From the NCBI GenBank assembly GCA_015056655.1, contig SVFV01000012.1:31179-95178 (forward strand): a DNA stretch of 64,000 bases, given 5' to 3'. This DNA is from Butyrivibrio sp. Lineage in GTDB: Bacteria; Bacillota; Clostridia; Lachnospirales; Lachnospiraceae. The notes under the pieces are model-generated. The model was not told the origin of the DNA, searched no databases, and saw nothing but the letters and a program-made list of their open reading frames with translations. A program made the position numbers and the translations under genes. Of the stretch, positions 1-9,278 are shown piece after piece (positions within the stretch are counted from its first letter, which is position 1; every line of letters begins with the position of its first letter).

Positions 1-873
1 AATGGATATTTCCTGTTTTATAATCAAAAATACTTAACCGAAGAAGATGTTCAGACCATGGATGGACTTCTTGCAGCCGCTTCTGCATGCGGAAAGCAGG
101 TATTCATGGAAATGACTTCCGGTTGGTACATGTATTCCTTCTTTGGAAATACCGACATGGAAATTGGTCTTAATGATGACGGAATCTCCACTTACTGCAA
201 CTGGAATGCGAAATATACAAACATAACCGGCGTAGATGTTGCAGAAGCAATGATGAAAATAGGCACAAATCCCGCCTTTTCAACCACAAGTAATGATGGA
301 TTCGTTGCCGGAGCTGCTGATGGCACATTTGTTGCCGGAGTAAGTGGTATCTGGGATGAAAATGGAATAAAAGAAGCATGGGGTGATGATTACGCCGCTG
401 TAAAGCTTCCTACCTACACAGTAGCAGGACAACAGCTCCAGATGTCCAGTTATGCCGGATACAAGCTTGTAGGAGTTAATTCCTACTCTCCTAACGCCGC
501 ATGGGCAGCCGTTTTTGCTGATTGGATGACAAACGAAGAAAATCAGACCCTCAGATTTACAATGAGAGGTCAGGGTCCTTCAAATACAAACGCTGCATCT
601 TCAGGTGATATCGCAGAATCAAAAGCGCTTAAGGCACTGCAGCAGCAGGCAGAGTTCTCAAGTCTGCAGCGTGTAGGCGGAACCTACTGGGATGCCGCTT
701 CTGCATTTGGAACCGCCATGGTTGAAGGCGATCCATCCAGCAAGAGCTTACAAGCACTTCTAAATGAGATGGTTACCGCAATTACAGGTGAAGAAACCAC
801 TGGTGATCCCGAAGGCGCAGAAGTCACTGAAGAAGCTGACACTGCCGATGCTGACGCATCCGCTTCGAATTAA
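1..873 (+). CDS. Extracellular sugar-binding protein, MalE-like (5' end outside window)
   Basis: This is the C-terminal part of a periplasmic-type solute-binding protein, which on a Gram-positive cell would be a lipoprotein delivering maltodextrin-like sugars to an ABC importer. The frame is open from base 1 with no stop, so the true start lies upstream; the first internal ATG is at 58. The order of a Gly/Trp-rich ligand region, a segment with SYAGYKLVGVN, and a stretch with WAAVFADWMTNEENQ near the end is typical of the MalE family C-lobe. The protein ends in an unusually acidic, Ala/Thr-rich tail of about 30 residues after the last helix. The next gene is a chemotaxis receptor starting 12 bases after the stop, and its ribosome site touches this stop codon, so the two are probably co-transcribed. 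The sugar bound cannot be told from the sequence. Confidence 0.85.
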   Translation, partial: NGYFLFYNQKYLTEEDVQTMDGLLAAASACGKQVFMEMTSGWYMYSFFGNTDMEIGLNDDGISTYCNWNAKYTNITGVDVAEAMMKIGTNPAFSTTSNDGFVAGAADGTFVAGVSGIWDENGIKEAWGDDYAAVKLPTYTVAGQQLQMSSYAGYKLVGVNSYSPNAAWAAVFADWMTNEENQTLRFTMRGQGPSNTNAASSGDIAESKALKALQQQAEFSSLQRVGGTYWDAASAFGTAMVEGDPSSKSLQALLNEMVTAITGEETTGDPEGAEVTEEADTADADASASN

Positions 874-885
874 GGAGGTGGGATT

Positions 886-2613
886 ATGAAGAAAAAAAGC
901 AGTATCCGCGTAATGATCATGGTTCCCGTACTCCTTCTTGGACTGGTTTCCATACTCTCTAATGTAATGGCAGTAGTCAACTTAAGAAAAGTTAACCAGA
1001 CAGCGACCATCATTGCAGATGAATATTTAACAGCTATCACTGAACTTGATACGATTGGTCAGACCTCCAAGGATATACATACTTTAGCTCTCTCTCATAT
1101 TGTTGCTACAGATTTTGAAACAATGACATCCGTTATTTCCCAGATAGAGAGCGAAGAAGCTGTACTCGAGGAATATATTTCTGACTATCAAAAATATGTT
1201 ACCAGTGACTCCTCAGCCAGCTATGAGAAAATGGTGACTGATTACCAGAGTTTAAAGGATTCTGTAAAGATTCTCCTTGCTCAGAGTGCTAATCAAAAGA
1301 CAAAGGATGCTTATGAAACAGCTAATGGTCTTGTTGCCGACAATTCTAATCAACTGAGCAACGATATAAACGAGATTATTGCAGCTTTTCAGACTAATGC
1401 AGCCTCCGAAAGAGCGCTACTTAACTCTGGTTTCTCTATGGCAATGATTTCCAGCATAATAGTTATCGCAATAAGTGTTGTTGCTGTAATAATCGCTATT
1501 TTCATGGTAGCAAGGCATGTAATCAGACCAGTTATAAAAGCCGCTGCCGAGCTTAGGGAAATCATTGATGGCATCAACAATCGTGAAGGTGATCTTACAA
1601 GACGAATCACAGTTGAATCAGATGATGAAATCGGAGCTCTCAGCCAGGGTATCAATGCGTTTATAGAGCTTCTGCAGAACATCTTTGGAATAATTACTGA
1701 TAACTCTGAAGCTATGGATAAGGTTGTAAGCGACGTATTAGGAAGTGTACAGACTTCCAATAGCAGTGCTTCTGACCTCTCCGCTCTTACCGAAGAACTC
1801 TCAGCAACTATGCAGGAAGTAGCTAACAGCGCAGGAACAATCAACAAGAATACCGAAGCTGTCAGAGACGAAGTCGATCAAATGGCTGAAAAGAGCCGTG
1901 AAATTAACGAATACTCAAAAACCATGAAGGAACATGCTGACACCATGGAACAGTCTGCAAGAGCCAACATGGATGAAACAAATGCAAAGGTTGAGCAGAT
2001 TCTCTCCGCTTTGAATCAGGCTATTTCTGACAGCCAGAGCGTAGATCAGGTTAACTCTCTTACAGATGATATTATGAACATCGCAAGCCAGACTAACCTG
2101 TTGTCATTGAATGCTTCAATCGAGGCAGCCAGAGCCGGAGAAGCTGGAAAAGGCTTCGCTGTTGTTGCTGGAGAAATCGGTGCCCTTGCAGAAAACAGCC
2201 GCCAGACAGCAGGAAATATCCAGCAGATCAACTCTGTTGTTGTCAATGCGGTTCATAACCTCTCTGACAATGCAAACGATCTTGTCGCATATATGCAAAA
2301 CTCCATTCTTCCTGAGTTTGAAAGATTCGTAGAGGATGGCGAGAAATACAGAGATAACGCTAATTATATTGAATCTGTAATGGCTGATTTCACAAACAAA
2401 ACCGAAGGCTTCAAGGAAACCTTCGATGAGATAGCCGAATCAATAAGCAGCATCACTACTGCAATCGACGAAGGTGTACGAGGAGTTTCCTCCGCAGCAG
2501 AAAGCACTCAGACTCTCGTAAGTGATATGGATACCATTACAAAGAGAATGGATGAAAATCAGCGTATTGCCAGCGAACTTGACGACGAAACCGCTATTTT
2601 CACAAAGATCTAA
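886..2613 (+). CDS. Methyl-accepting chemotaxis protein
   Basis: A 575-residue transmembrane chemoreceptor that would signal through CheA/CheW to the flagellar motor. A first membrane segment lies at about residues 8-30, then an extracellular helical sensor of about 150 residues, a second membrane segment at about 183-210, a HAMP domain to about 262, and a long coiled-coil signalling domain. The conserved hairpin tip with [15 protein letters not shown] is at about residues 404-418, followed by [19 protein letters not shown] strong ribosome site (GGAGGTGGG) overlaps the stop of the upstream sugar-binding protein gene, so translation may be coupled. The sensor domain is helical and of the four-helix-bundle type, but its ligand is not identifiable. 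The pairing with a binding protein suggests the receptor could sense the loaded binding protein; that is inference. Confidence 0.95.
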   Translation: MKKKSSIRVMIMVPVLLLGLVSILSNVMAVVNLRKVNQTATIIADEYLTAITELDTIGQTSKDIHTLALSHIVATDFETMTSVISQIESEEAVLEEYISDYQKYVTSDSSASYEKMVTDYQSLKDSVKILLAQSANQKTKDAYETANGLVADNSNQLSNDINEIIAAFQTNAASERALLNSGFSMAMISSIIVIAISVVAVIIAIFMVARHVIRPVIKAAAELREIIDGINNREGDLTRRITVESDDEIGALSQGINAFIELLQNIFGIITDNSEAMDKVVSDVLGSVQTSNSSASDLSALTEELSATMQEVANSAGTINKNTEAVRDEVDQMAEKSREINEYSKTMKEHADTMEQSARANMDETNAKVEQILSALNQAISDSQSVDQVNSLTDDIMNIASQTNLLSLNASIEAARAGEAGKGFAVVAGEIGALAENSRQTAGNIQQINSVVVNAVHNLSDNANDLVAYMQNSILPEFERFVEDGEKYRDNANYIESVMADFTNKTEGFKETFDEIAESISSITTAIDEGVRGVSSAAESTQTLVSDMDTITKRMDENQRIASELDDETAIFTKI

Positions 2614-2643
2614 GATAAGCAAATATTTTCATATCAAAACAAT

Positions 2644-2669
2644 AAGGAGGCGGGTAATCCTGCCTCCTT
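2644..2669. terminator. Bidirectional intrinsic terminator
   Basis: An 8-bp perfect stem, AAGGAGGC with GCCTCCTT, has a 10-base loop and lies between the convergent chemoreceptor gene and the TPR-like gene. The plus strand runs into TTTACT and the minus strand into TTATTGTTTT, so it can serve both genes. Confidence 0.75.
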
Positions 2670-2689
2670 TACTATGCCTATAAGCACAT

Positions 2690-3388
2690 TTATTTATCGT
2701 TTGTAAGTTTCTCAATCCTCTCTGCTACTTCCTCATCCTGTGTCAGGTCATATACCATGCTGTAGCAGTCAAGGGCCTGTCCATACTCCCCTGCAGCTTC
2801 AGCCTCGCCACCAGCCTTATAAAGAAGTGCCAGTGTAACAGGATTTGCCTGGGTTGGAATATCATTCTTTTTTAGAATGTCATGTAGTTCCTCTGGAGTC
2901 TTTTTATCTATCTTCTTGTTAAGAGCCTTTTCCAGGAACTTCATCTCCTCTTCGGCCTGTTTTGTCTCATCAAAAAGCTGACTGTACATGTAACATGCTG
3001 ATGCCAGATCAGGGTCGTATTTTTCCAGATAATACCAACCAAGATTTCTGTAATAAGCTGCCATTTCAGCCCTGGTGCAGCAATAATTATATGATTCTGT
3101 CGTGTATGAATATTCTCCGTCTACATCCCCAAGTTGCTTGCAACAGGAAATGATGTATAGGATGGATTCCATGTCCACAGGATTCTCAAAATATGCCTTG
3201 ATCCACTCCTGCTGTGCGCCTTTCACATCTCCATCAGCCATAAGCTCACGAGCCTTATCCTTATGAGGCTTTGCTTCGTCCTGTTCAGGGTAGGTAAACT
3301 CCCTGCCCTTAGCCACATAGTATTCATACAAAAATGCCTCAGAAATATGATTGAGGCTTACTGTTATTTTATCTTGTTTATCAGGCAT
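2690..3388 (-). CDS. TPR-like cytoplasmic protein of unknown function
   Basis: A 232-residue soluble protein with no signal peptide or membrane segment. The middle holds helix-turn-helix pairs with spacing and residues typical of tetratricopeptide repeats, for example around MAAYYRNLGWYYLEKYDPDLASACYMYSQLF and again near the C-terminus around EAAGEYGQALDCYSMVYDL. Such repeats usually bind other proteins, but nothing here points to a partner. The N-terminus has a short conserved-looking patch (ISEAFLYEYYVAKG). The next gene in the same direction, 18 bases upstream, encodes a small OB-like protein, so they probably form an operon. I do not recognise a named family. Confidence 0.7.
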   Translation of the reverse strand: MPDKQDKITVSLNHISEAFLYEYYVAKGREFTYPEQDEAKPHKDKARELMADGDVKGAQQEWIKAYFENPVDMESILYIISCCKQLGDVDGEYSYTTESYNYCCTRAEMAAYYRNLGWYYLEKYDPDLASACYMYSQLFDETKQAEEEMKFLEKALNKKIDKKTPEELHDILKKNDIPTQANPVTLALLYKAGGEAEAAGEYGQALDCYSMVYDLTQDEEVAERIEKLTNDK

Positions 3389-3406
3389 TTACTGCTCTCC
3401 TAATGT

Positions 3407-3796
3407 TTAGTCAAGTACTGCATCTACCAGTGTGCAATATGTCATTCCGTTCTCTTCATAAGTTGAAAATGTGCCTTCAACTGTGACATTAAATGTGTCA
3501 TCACCGGGATAATTGCCATCTGACAGCTGAAACTCTATGCCCTGAGCACAGCATGCAGTTGCATCCTGTATTATGCAGGCATAATAGTCCTTATCAGTTG
3601 CATCATCATGGTAGTGGTCGTAAATCCCCTCCATTTTAACATACTTACCCACATAATTCTCAGGATAGTACATCATCTGAAAAACCTCAGAATACACCAT
3701 GGTAGCGGAAAGCTCAGTTAAGTCAATAAAGCTGCTGTTGCTATTATCGTTGCTATTCTCAGCAGTATCACCTTTTATCTTGGTGTTTGCTTGCAT
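3407..3796 (-). CDS. Small protein resembling the mature domain of a lipoprotein
   Basis: This 129-residue product begins with a polar, Asn/Ser-rich stretch and continues into a compact beta-rich domain that includes YVGKYVKMEG, a Cys-Cys pair (DATACCAQGIEF) and a final VTVEGTF strand. The layout GK-V-EG plus a CC pair recalls the OB-like C-terminal domain of DUF1980/TIGR03943 proteins, but the match is only by eye. The start is fixed by an in-frame stop directly before the ATG and by an AGGGGTGA ribosome site upstream. A linker rich in Asn and Ser normally follows a lipobox, yet no signal peptide is encoded, so the gene may be a fragment or the protein may be cytoplasmic. It is probably co-transcribed with the TPR-like gene downstream. 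Confidence 0.6.
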   Translation of the reverse strand: MQANTKIKGDTAENSNDNSNSSFIDLTELSATMVYSEVFQMMYYPENYVGKYVKMEGIYDHYHDDATDKDYYACIIQDATACCAQGIEFQLSDGNYPGDDTFNVTVEGTFSTYEENGMTYCTLVDAVLD

Positions 3797-3870
3797 TTAT
3801 CACATGTCACCCCTATAATTAGTTAGTGCTACGTGCAATTTATCGACATGATTTTTCAAAAGGAGCTCCC

Positions 3871-4452
3871 ATGAATTACAAACAAAAAAATGCATTACTT
3901 AAGATTATCGATGGGGTTGTTTCGCCCATTTTGTTCATATTATCATTTGTCTTACTTTATGTTCCATCATGGCGCATGAATCTTTGGGGATATTTTATAG
4001 TCTTTGTCTCAGCCTTATGCTTTGCCATAGGATATTTTAGAACTATAGCACTTATCCCTCGTCCCAAAACTAAAACAGGTTGGTTCCTGTATAGGGCGTG
4101 TCTTGCATGCATTGGATCGCTTATGCAGATATTGGGCTTATACTATATGTACATTACCGAAAGCGACCAGGGAATATGCAGTGCAGTCGTTATTATGATT
4201 GAAAGCCTTGCTATGTTTCTCAATGTCATTGATTGGGATAATACTGCTCATACGAATTTCGCAACTATAGTATGCAGAATCGCCACTGTATTTTTTATCG
4301 TTTTTTCAATCTGGCTCCTAATAAGAGATCATTTTGCAATGGGAAGCGTTTATGTGGCTACTATACTATTTGTTGAATGTTTTGCCATAGGCATTGTTAC
4401 CACAAATAGTCTTAGCCTTCCTTGGAAAAAGACTAAAGATAAAAAACAATAA
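3871..4452 (+). CDS. Multi-spanning membrane protein of unknown function
   Basis: A 193-residue integral membrane protein with about six hydrophobic helices spread over its whole length and a short basic tail (KKTKDKKQ). The ATG at 3871 is chosen because AAAGGAGC lies just before it; an in-frame GTG at 3826 has no such site. The helices resemble small uncharacterised membrane proteins of Clostridia, and I cannot assign a family or function. The gene stands alone: divergent from the small OB-like gene and convergent with metY across a shared terminator. Confidence 0.65.
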   Translation: MNYKQKNALLKIIDGVVSPILFILSFVLLYVPSWRMNLWGYFIVFVSALCFAIGYFRTIALIPRPKTKTGWFLYRACLACIGSLMQILGLYYMYITESDQGICSAVVIMIESLAMFLNVIDWDNTAHTNFATIVCRIATVFFIVFSIWLLIRDHFAMGSVYVATILFVECFAIGIVTTNSLSLPWKKTKDKKQ

Positions 4453-4473
4453 TTTTTGATATTAATTTGAAAA

Positions 4474-4498
4474 GGGGTAAGGCCAAAAACCTTACCCC
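4474..4498. terminator. Bidirectional intrinsic terminator
   Basis: A 9-bp perfect stem GGGGTAAGG/CCTTACCCC with a 7-base loop is followed on the plus strand by AATTTTTTAT and on the minus strand by TTTCAAATT. It separates the convergent membrane protein gene and metY. Confidence 0.85.
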
Positions 4499-4509
4499 AA
4501 TTTTTTATA

Positions 4510-5793
4510 TTACTTTGCTGCTGCAAAACCCTTTTCAAGATCTGCAATGATGTCATCTACGTGCTCAGTACCGATTGAAAGTCTGATTGTGCTCTGTGTA
4601 ATACCCTGATCTGCAAGCTCCTCATCAGAAAGCTGTGAGTGAGTTGTTGATGCAGGATGGATAACCAGGCTCTTTACGTCAGCTACATTTGCAAGTAATG
4701 AGAAAATCTCAAGATTATCAATGAACTTCCAAGCAGCTTCCTTTCCACCCTTGATCTCGAATGTAAAGATTGAAGCTCCGCCATTGGGGAAGTACTTCTC
4801 ATAAAGTGCATGATCAGGATGATCCTTAAGTGAAGGATGGTTAACCTTCTCTACCTGAGGATGATTTGCAAGGAATTCTACTACCTTCTTGGTATTCTCA
4901 GCATGTCTGTCAAGACGAAGAGACAATGTCTCAACACCCTGAAGAAGCAGGAATGCACTGAAAGGAGCAAGTGTAGCACCTGTATCTCTCAAAAGGATAG
5001 CTCTGATATATGTTACGAATGCAGCAGGACCAGCAACATCATAGAATGATACGCCATGGTAGCTGGGGTTAGCGTCAGCAATGTTAGGATACTTGCCGCT
5101 TTCCTTCCAGTTGAACTTACCTGCCTCAACGATGATTCCACCAAGAGTTGTTCCATGACCACCGATGAACTTTGTTGCTGAATGAACTACGATGTCTGCA
5201 CCATGTTCGATAGGTCTGATAAGGTAAGGTGTTCCGAATGTGTTATCAATAACAAGCGGAAGTCCGTGCTTATGTGCTATCTCAGCAATTGCGTCGATAT
5301 CCGGAATATCACTGTTAGGATTTCCAAGAGTCTCGAGGTAGATTGCTCTTGTATCTTCTTTGATAGCTCCCTCAACCTCTGCAAGATTGTGTGCATCTAC
5401 GAAAGTTGTGTTTATACCATACTGAGGTAATGTGTGAGCCAGAAGGTTGTAGCTTCCGCCGTAGATAGTCTTCTGTGCAACGATGTGTCCGTCGTTAGCT
5501 GCAAGTGCCTGTATTGTGTATGAAATTGCTGCTGCACCGGATGCAACTGCAAGTGCTGCTGTACCACCCTCAAGTGCTGCTATTCTCTTCTCAAATACAT
5601 CCTGAGTTGTATTTGTAAGTCTTCCATATATATTACCGGCATCAGCAAGTCCAAATCTGTCTGCTGCATGCTGTGAGTTTCTAAATACGTATGAAGTTGT
5701 CTGGTAAATCGGAACTGCTCTTGCGTCAGTTGCCGGATCCGGCTGTTCCTGTCCTACGTGTAACTGAAGTGTCTCAAATTTGTAATTGCTCAT
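4510..5793 (-). CDS. metY: O-acetylhomoserine sulfhydrylase
   Basis: This 427-residue PLP enzyme of the Cys/Met metabolism family joins sulfide (or methanethiol) to O-acetyl-homoserine to make homocysteine (or methionine) in the cytoplasm. The N-terminus FETLQLHVGQEQPDPATDARAVPIYQTTSYVF is characteristic of the MetY subgroup, and the PLP-binding lysine is K208 in VVHSATKFIGGHGTTLGG. Length and the insertions (GKFNWKESGKYP) match the long MetY form rather than MetB or MetC. A clear GAAGGAGAT ribosome site precedes the ATG. It is a single-gene unit with its own promoter and a possible sulfur-responsive operator upstream. Confidence 0.95.
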   Translation of the reverse strand: MSNYKFETLQLHVGQEQPDPATDARAVPIYQTTSYVFRNSQHAADRFGLADAGNIYGRLTNTTQDVFEKRIAALEGGTAALAVASGAAAISYTIQALAANDGHIVAQKTIYGGSYNLLAHTLPQYGINTTFVDAHNLAEVEGAIKEDTRAIYLETLGNPNSDIPDIDAIAEIAHKHGLPLVIDNTFGTPYLIRPIEHGADIVVHSATKFIGGHGTTLGGIIVEAGKFNWKESGKYPNIADANPSYHGVSFYDVAGPAAFVTYIRAILLRDTGATLAPFSAFLLLQGVETLSLRLDRHAENTKKVVEFLANHPQVEKVNHPSLKDHPDHALYEKYFPNGGASIFTFEIKGGKEAAWKFIDNLEIFSLLANVADVKSLVIHPASTTHSQLSDEELADQGITQSTIRLSIGTEHVDDIIADLEKGFAAAK

Positions 5794-5825
5794 ACCATTT
5801 ATCTCCTTCGCTATTTGATGATATG

Positions 5826-5855
5826 ATGATACAATCTCAATTCCTACTTAGTCAA
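5826..5855 (-). promoter_or_regulatory. metY promoter
   Basis: On the minus strand TTGACT (-35, bases 5850-5855) and TATCAT (-10, bases 5826-5831) are separated by 18 bases and lie about 30 bases before the metY start codon. Both boxes are close to the sigma-A consensus. Confidence 0.65.
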
Positions 5856-5862
5856 TAGGATT
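5839..5862. promoter_or_regulatory. Inverted repeat overlapping the metY -35 box
   Basis: Read on the minus strand, AATCCTA and TAGGAATT flank nine bases that contain the -35 box. The arms form a near-perfect inverted repeat. Its shape and position fit an operator for an Rrf2-type (CymR/IscR-like) repressor of sulfur genes, but no such regulator is in the window. Confidence 0.4.
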
Positions 5863-5962
5863 TATGTTATTTGAAAATATCCTTTTTCTATTGTTAGTTA
5901 TAGTTTTAACCTATAACTTTTATTCTGCCGAAATCATTTTATTGAATAAGGTCACCGAACAT

Positions 5963-7609
5963 TTACCACGTAAGTCTTGATGTTGTAACAAATTTCTCAT
6001 ATCTGCCATATTCAGGCTCATCTATGGGTACCCCGTGAAGCCAATATCCTACGGGAAGCGGCTCAGTTTCCAGCTCTTCGATTTTAAGGCCGGGTGTAAT
6101 AAGGTAGTCCTCAAGCAGATCCTCTATATCCACAAGTCTCTGCTTAAGGCCTCCGATTCTTATGGTCTGAACCTCAAATCCGAAGGTTTTTGCTTCTTTT
6201 TTCCACTGGAGCTTGAACTCATCATAGAATTTATCAAGAAGCACTATAAGTACAGGGATATCGTATTCTTTTATATGCTTAAGGGTTTCAAAGTCCTTTC
6301 CCTGGTATGCTTTTCTGAGCTTTATTCCAAGTTCCGCCTTATGTGCGAGCACACGGCAAAGTGCCTCCTGAGTCCTAAATATGGCATCAAAGGCTCTCTC
6401 CTGATTTGAAGTTACTGCTTTAAGCTTCTCAGCTGCTTTCTCATAATAATCTGAAACATTTTCAGGCACCAGGCTGTCAAAAACTCCAAGTAGCGGATCG
6501 TTAAAAAGAAGAATTTTTGACAGATTGTTCTTCTTTTTCCCCTCGCATCCTGGATTTGCTATATCAAGGAGCATAAATTCGTCCGTAGTGTAGCCCGTAA
6601 CCTCCTTGAAAAGCTCTTTGGCATCACAGCCTTTTGGAAGCTTTCCACCTTTCCCGGCAGCGACTAAAAGCACCGGAAGTACAGAATATATGCTGCACTC
6701 CGTGCCATCATCTCCCCACATTGTCATTACACATGAGTCGATATCCTGCGCAAGACACGCCTCCATGGCAGCCTCAGTAATAATGATGCTGTAACTGTTA
6801 TATGGAGTAAAGCCCATCCATCTCCATGCACCACCTGCAAAGGAAATATTTGGCGTAAGAGCTTTATGCTGCGCCAAAATACTCTCATAATGCGATTTTT
6901 CTGTGCTGTAATAATCCCAGTAAACAAGCTCAAGTCCCTCCGGGATCTTTACATTCTTTTTAAATTCATCTGTCAGAGCTTTTGCCGCAGCTTCATCCTC
7001 AGTTCCGTACTCTCCTCCACTAAGAATCCTGAAAAACATATCGCTCCACATCTGAGGCTTTAATCCATGCTTTTTGCAAAGTCCGACAACCATGTTCAGA
7101 TGTTTTAAAATAATGTCCACCCGGTTCTCGTAACCGTGCTTTTCAAGGTATTTGCCAAGGCCAACCATATGAGCCTCGTCCATACCTATATTGACAACCT
7201 TTGAGCTGTAGACCTTAGATACAGTCTCTAAAATATGGTCAAGAAGTTCCTCGGTCTTAGGGTCTCCCACCAGTAAAATATCATTCACATCGATAATATC
7301 CGCATAATCAGCGTAATCTACTATCTGATTTATATGGGCAAGGGTCTGAATATAAGGACGAAGCTCCATTCCATGTTCCCTGGCAAATGCATCAGCTTCC
7401 TTTATTTCACTCGCCGTAAGTCGTCCCCTTTGGTAGCCAAAATATGGCTCCCCCTCTACCTCAATCGTGTCCTCGGTATAAAGACCAACATAGTCATAAC
7501 CAAATTCAGCGATGATTTTGATAAAGTTTTTAAGCGCAGGAACAGATATTACTGCATTTCTTGAACAGTCAATCATGACTCCCAGTTCTCTAAGCTTTGT
7601 AATACTCAT
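5963..7609 (-). CDS. Glycoside hydrolase family 20, beta-N-acetylhexosaminidase-like
   Basis: A 548-residue cytoplasmic enzyme predicted to remove terminal N-acetylhexosamine. The TIM-barrel part includes a strand ending in VNIGMDEAHMVGLG, whose Asp144-Glu145 pair is the catalytic dyad of GH20 substrate-assisted catalysis. The second half is helical, as in the cell-internal GH20 proteins of Firmicutes. The ATG at 7609 is preferred because GGGAGGG precedes it; the ATG 27 bases upstream lacks a ribosome site. There is no signal peptide, so the substrate would be an imported oligosaccharide, which fits the sugar ABC transporter 0.8 kb away. It is transcribed divergently from the acyltransferase-like gene. 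Confidence 0.85.
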   Translation of the reverse strand: MSITKLRELGVMIDCSRNAVISVPALKNFIKIIAEFGYDYVGLYTEDTIEVEGEPYFGYQRGRLTASEIKEADAFAREHGMELRPYIQTLAHINQIVDYADYADIIDVNDILLVGDPKTEELLDHILETVSKVYSSKVVNIGMDEAHMVGLGKYLEKHGYENRVDIILKHLNMVVGLCKKHGLKPQMWSDMFFRILSGGEYGTEDEAAAKALTDEFKKNVKIPEGLELVYWDYYSTEKSHYESILAQHKALTPNISFAGGAWRWMGFTPYNSYSIIITEAAMEACLAQDIDSCVMTMWGDDGTECSIYSVLPVLLVAAGKGGKLPKGCDAKELFKEVTGYTTDEFMLLDIANPGCEGKKKNNLSKILLFNDPLLGVFDSLVPENVSDYYEKAAEKLKAVTSNQERAFDAIFRTQEALCRVLAHKAELGIKLRKAYQGKDFETLKHIKEYDIPVLIVLLDKFYDEFKLQWKKEAKTFGFEVQTIRIGGLKQRLVDIEDLLEDYLITPGLKIEELETEPLPVGYWLHGVPIDEPEYGRYEKFVTTSRLTW

Positions 7610-7681
7610 TTGAACCCTCCCTGTTACTTTGGACATATATCCGTGTTTGACTTATCCATACGCCTATCATAACATAGTAGT

Positions 7682-8446
7682 ATGAATACAGAAAACAGAC
7701 AAAAAATATCTTTAATATCGATTTTAAATGCAATTCAAATGCCGGAAGAGGTGACCAATGACATCCTCTTATGTAGTGAAACCGGCTCCGGCACCATGCC
7801 CGGAATAAAAGAGCTCACAGACCACATTCTTACTGCTCTTGATGGCAGAGAAAACGGTCCCTGGAAAGGCATCCCTGATGAAATCTTTATTGCAACTATG
7901 GGTGCTTTTTCAAGATTTGTTAACGAGCACTACGTATCCTACGGAAACTACGGCTTTGACCGCTATTTCTGGACTACAAGGCAGGCAAATGCCAAGCTCT
8001 TCCGCATTGGAGAACTTGAGTATGAGCTTGTAGATGAAAAGCCGGGCAGTGCTGACATTCATATTCCGTCTGATGCAAGTCTTTTACCTGATAAGCTCAA
8101 CGACTCTGTATCTAAAGCAAAAACCTTCTTCTCAGAGTTTTTCCCCGAAAAGAAGGTTGAAAGGTTTGTTTTAGATAGTTGGCTTTTATCGCCGGAGCTT
8201 AAGAAATTATTGCCTGAAAGCTCACATATTCTGCATTTCCAGGCAGCTTTTGATATCACAGAATCAAATCCCGAGCCCAATGGCTTTCTTGAATGGGTCT
8301 ACAAAATTCCCGGCTCCAGGCTGGATAACGTTGATTTCGAGTCCCTTAGCGAAGACACCTCTCTTCAACGCAATATGAAGGCATTCCTCCTGCAGGGAGG
8401 AAAAATAGGCGATGCCTGCGGCATCCTTTCAAGGGAATTTATGTGA
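7682..8446 (+). CDS. Acyltransferase-domain protein (NAT_N / GNAT_C type)
   Basis: A 254-residue soluble protein resembling the DUF5596-type acyltransferase proteins common in Lachnospiraceae, built of a helical N-terminal domain and a GNAT-like C-terminal domain. Supporting features are the N-terminal MPEEVTNDILLC, the central VNEHYVSYGNYGFDRYFWTTRQ, where the WTTRQ element is typical, and the C-terminal VDFESLSEDTSLQRNMKAFLLQGGKIGDACG. In this family the gene often sits beside a GH20 or other glycosidase, as here. The substrate is unknown. It is the only plus-strand gene in this cluster and it ends two bases before the convergent permease gene. Confidence 0.65.
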   Translation: MNTENRQKISLISILNAIQMPEEVTNDILLCSETGSGTMPGIKELTDHILTALDGRENGPWKGIPDEIFIATMGAFSRFVNEHYVSYGNYGFDRYFWTTRQANAKLFRIGELEYELVDEKPGSADIHIPSDASLLPDKLNDSVSKAKTFFSEFFPEKKVERFVLDSWLLSPELKKLLPESSHILHFQAAFDITESNPEPNGFLEWVYKIPGSRLDNVDFESLSEDTSLQRNMKAFLLQGGKIGDACGILSREFM

Positions 8447-8447
8447 A

Positions 8448-9278
8448 TCATCCCTTTACACTACCGGCTATTACGCCCTCAATAATGTATTTCTGTCCAA
8501 TCAGATAGAATATCAGTACCGGAAGTACACTTAGCAGAAGGCCTGCCATCATAGGTGCATACTCCGCAGAGTGATTAGTAAGAAATGTCTTTATTGAAAT
8601 GGCAAGTGTCTTTGTATCCGCCTTTGTAAGGAACAGACTGGACATAAGGAAGTCATTCCACACTCCCATGGCTACGAATACGGTAACAGTTATAATAATA
8701 GGCTTTAAAAGCGGCATAATGATGCTGAAAAAAGTCTTGGTGAAGCTGCATCCATCAATAAGAGCTGCTTCATCAAGCTCAACCGGTATTCCCTCCACAA
8801 ATCCGGAATAAAGGAAAACTGCAAAAGGGACATTTAAGCCTACAGCTATATACGCCACCATAAGAAGTGAATTTGAAAAGCCAAAAACACCTGCATAAAT
8901 CTTAACAAGCGGAATCATATATACCTGGAATGGCGCTACCATTGATGCCAAAAATGCCATAAATATTATCTTGTTAATCTTCCACTTTTTTCTTGCAAAC
9001 AAGTATCCTGCCATTGAAGAAATAATCATATTGATTACTACTGCAGTAAATGTGATAAATGCTGTATTATACAGAGATTTGAAAAAATTCATTCTCTCTA
9101 TTGCTGTTGCAAAGTTGTCCAATGACGGGTTCGCCGGAAGTGAAAATGGATTTTTCAAAAAGTCAGCTGTGTTCTTAAATGAATTAACAACCAACATATA
9201 AAAGGGGACCATAAACAGTATCAGCACTACCAGAGTTATGGCAAAAACTATATTTTTTCTTCTGCGCTGCGCACTCAT
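8448..9278 (-). CDS. Carbohydrate ABC transporter permease, MalG type
   Basis: A 276-residue inner-membrane permease with six hydrophobic helices, one half of the channel of a CUT1 sugar importer. The ATPase-contacting EAA loop appears as ELDEAALIDGCSFTKTFFSIIMPLLKP in the second half of the protein. The ending EGVIAGSVKG is the usual C-terminus of this family. Its start overlaps the stop of the upstream permease gene by 4 bases, indicating translational coupling. No ATPase gene is present nearby, so a shared MsmK-type ATPase elsewhere in the genome is likely. Confidence 0.92.
   Translation of the reverse strand: MSAQRRRKNIVFAITLVVLILFMVPFYMLVVNSFKNTADFLKNPFSLPANPSLDNFATAIERMNFFKSLYNTAFITFTAVVINMIISSMAGYLFARKKWKINKIIFMAFLASMVAPFQVYMIPLVKIYAGVFGFSNSLLMVAYIAVGLNVPFAVFLYSGFVEGIPVELDEAALIDGCSFTKTFFSIIMPLLKPIIITVTVFVAMGVWNDFLMSSLFLTKADTKTLAISIKTFLTNHSAEYAPMMAGLLLSVLPVLIFYLIGQKYIIEGVIAGSVKG

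Noticed and set aside
1389..1847. 152-codon open frame on the minus strand
   Set aside because: It is antisense to the HAMP and linker region of the chemoreceptor gene.
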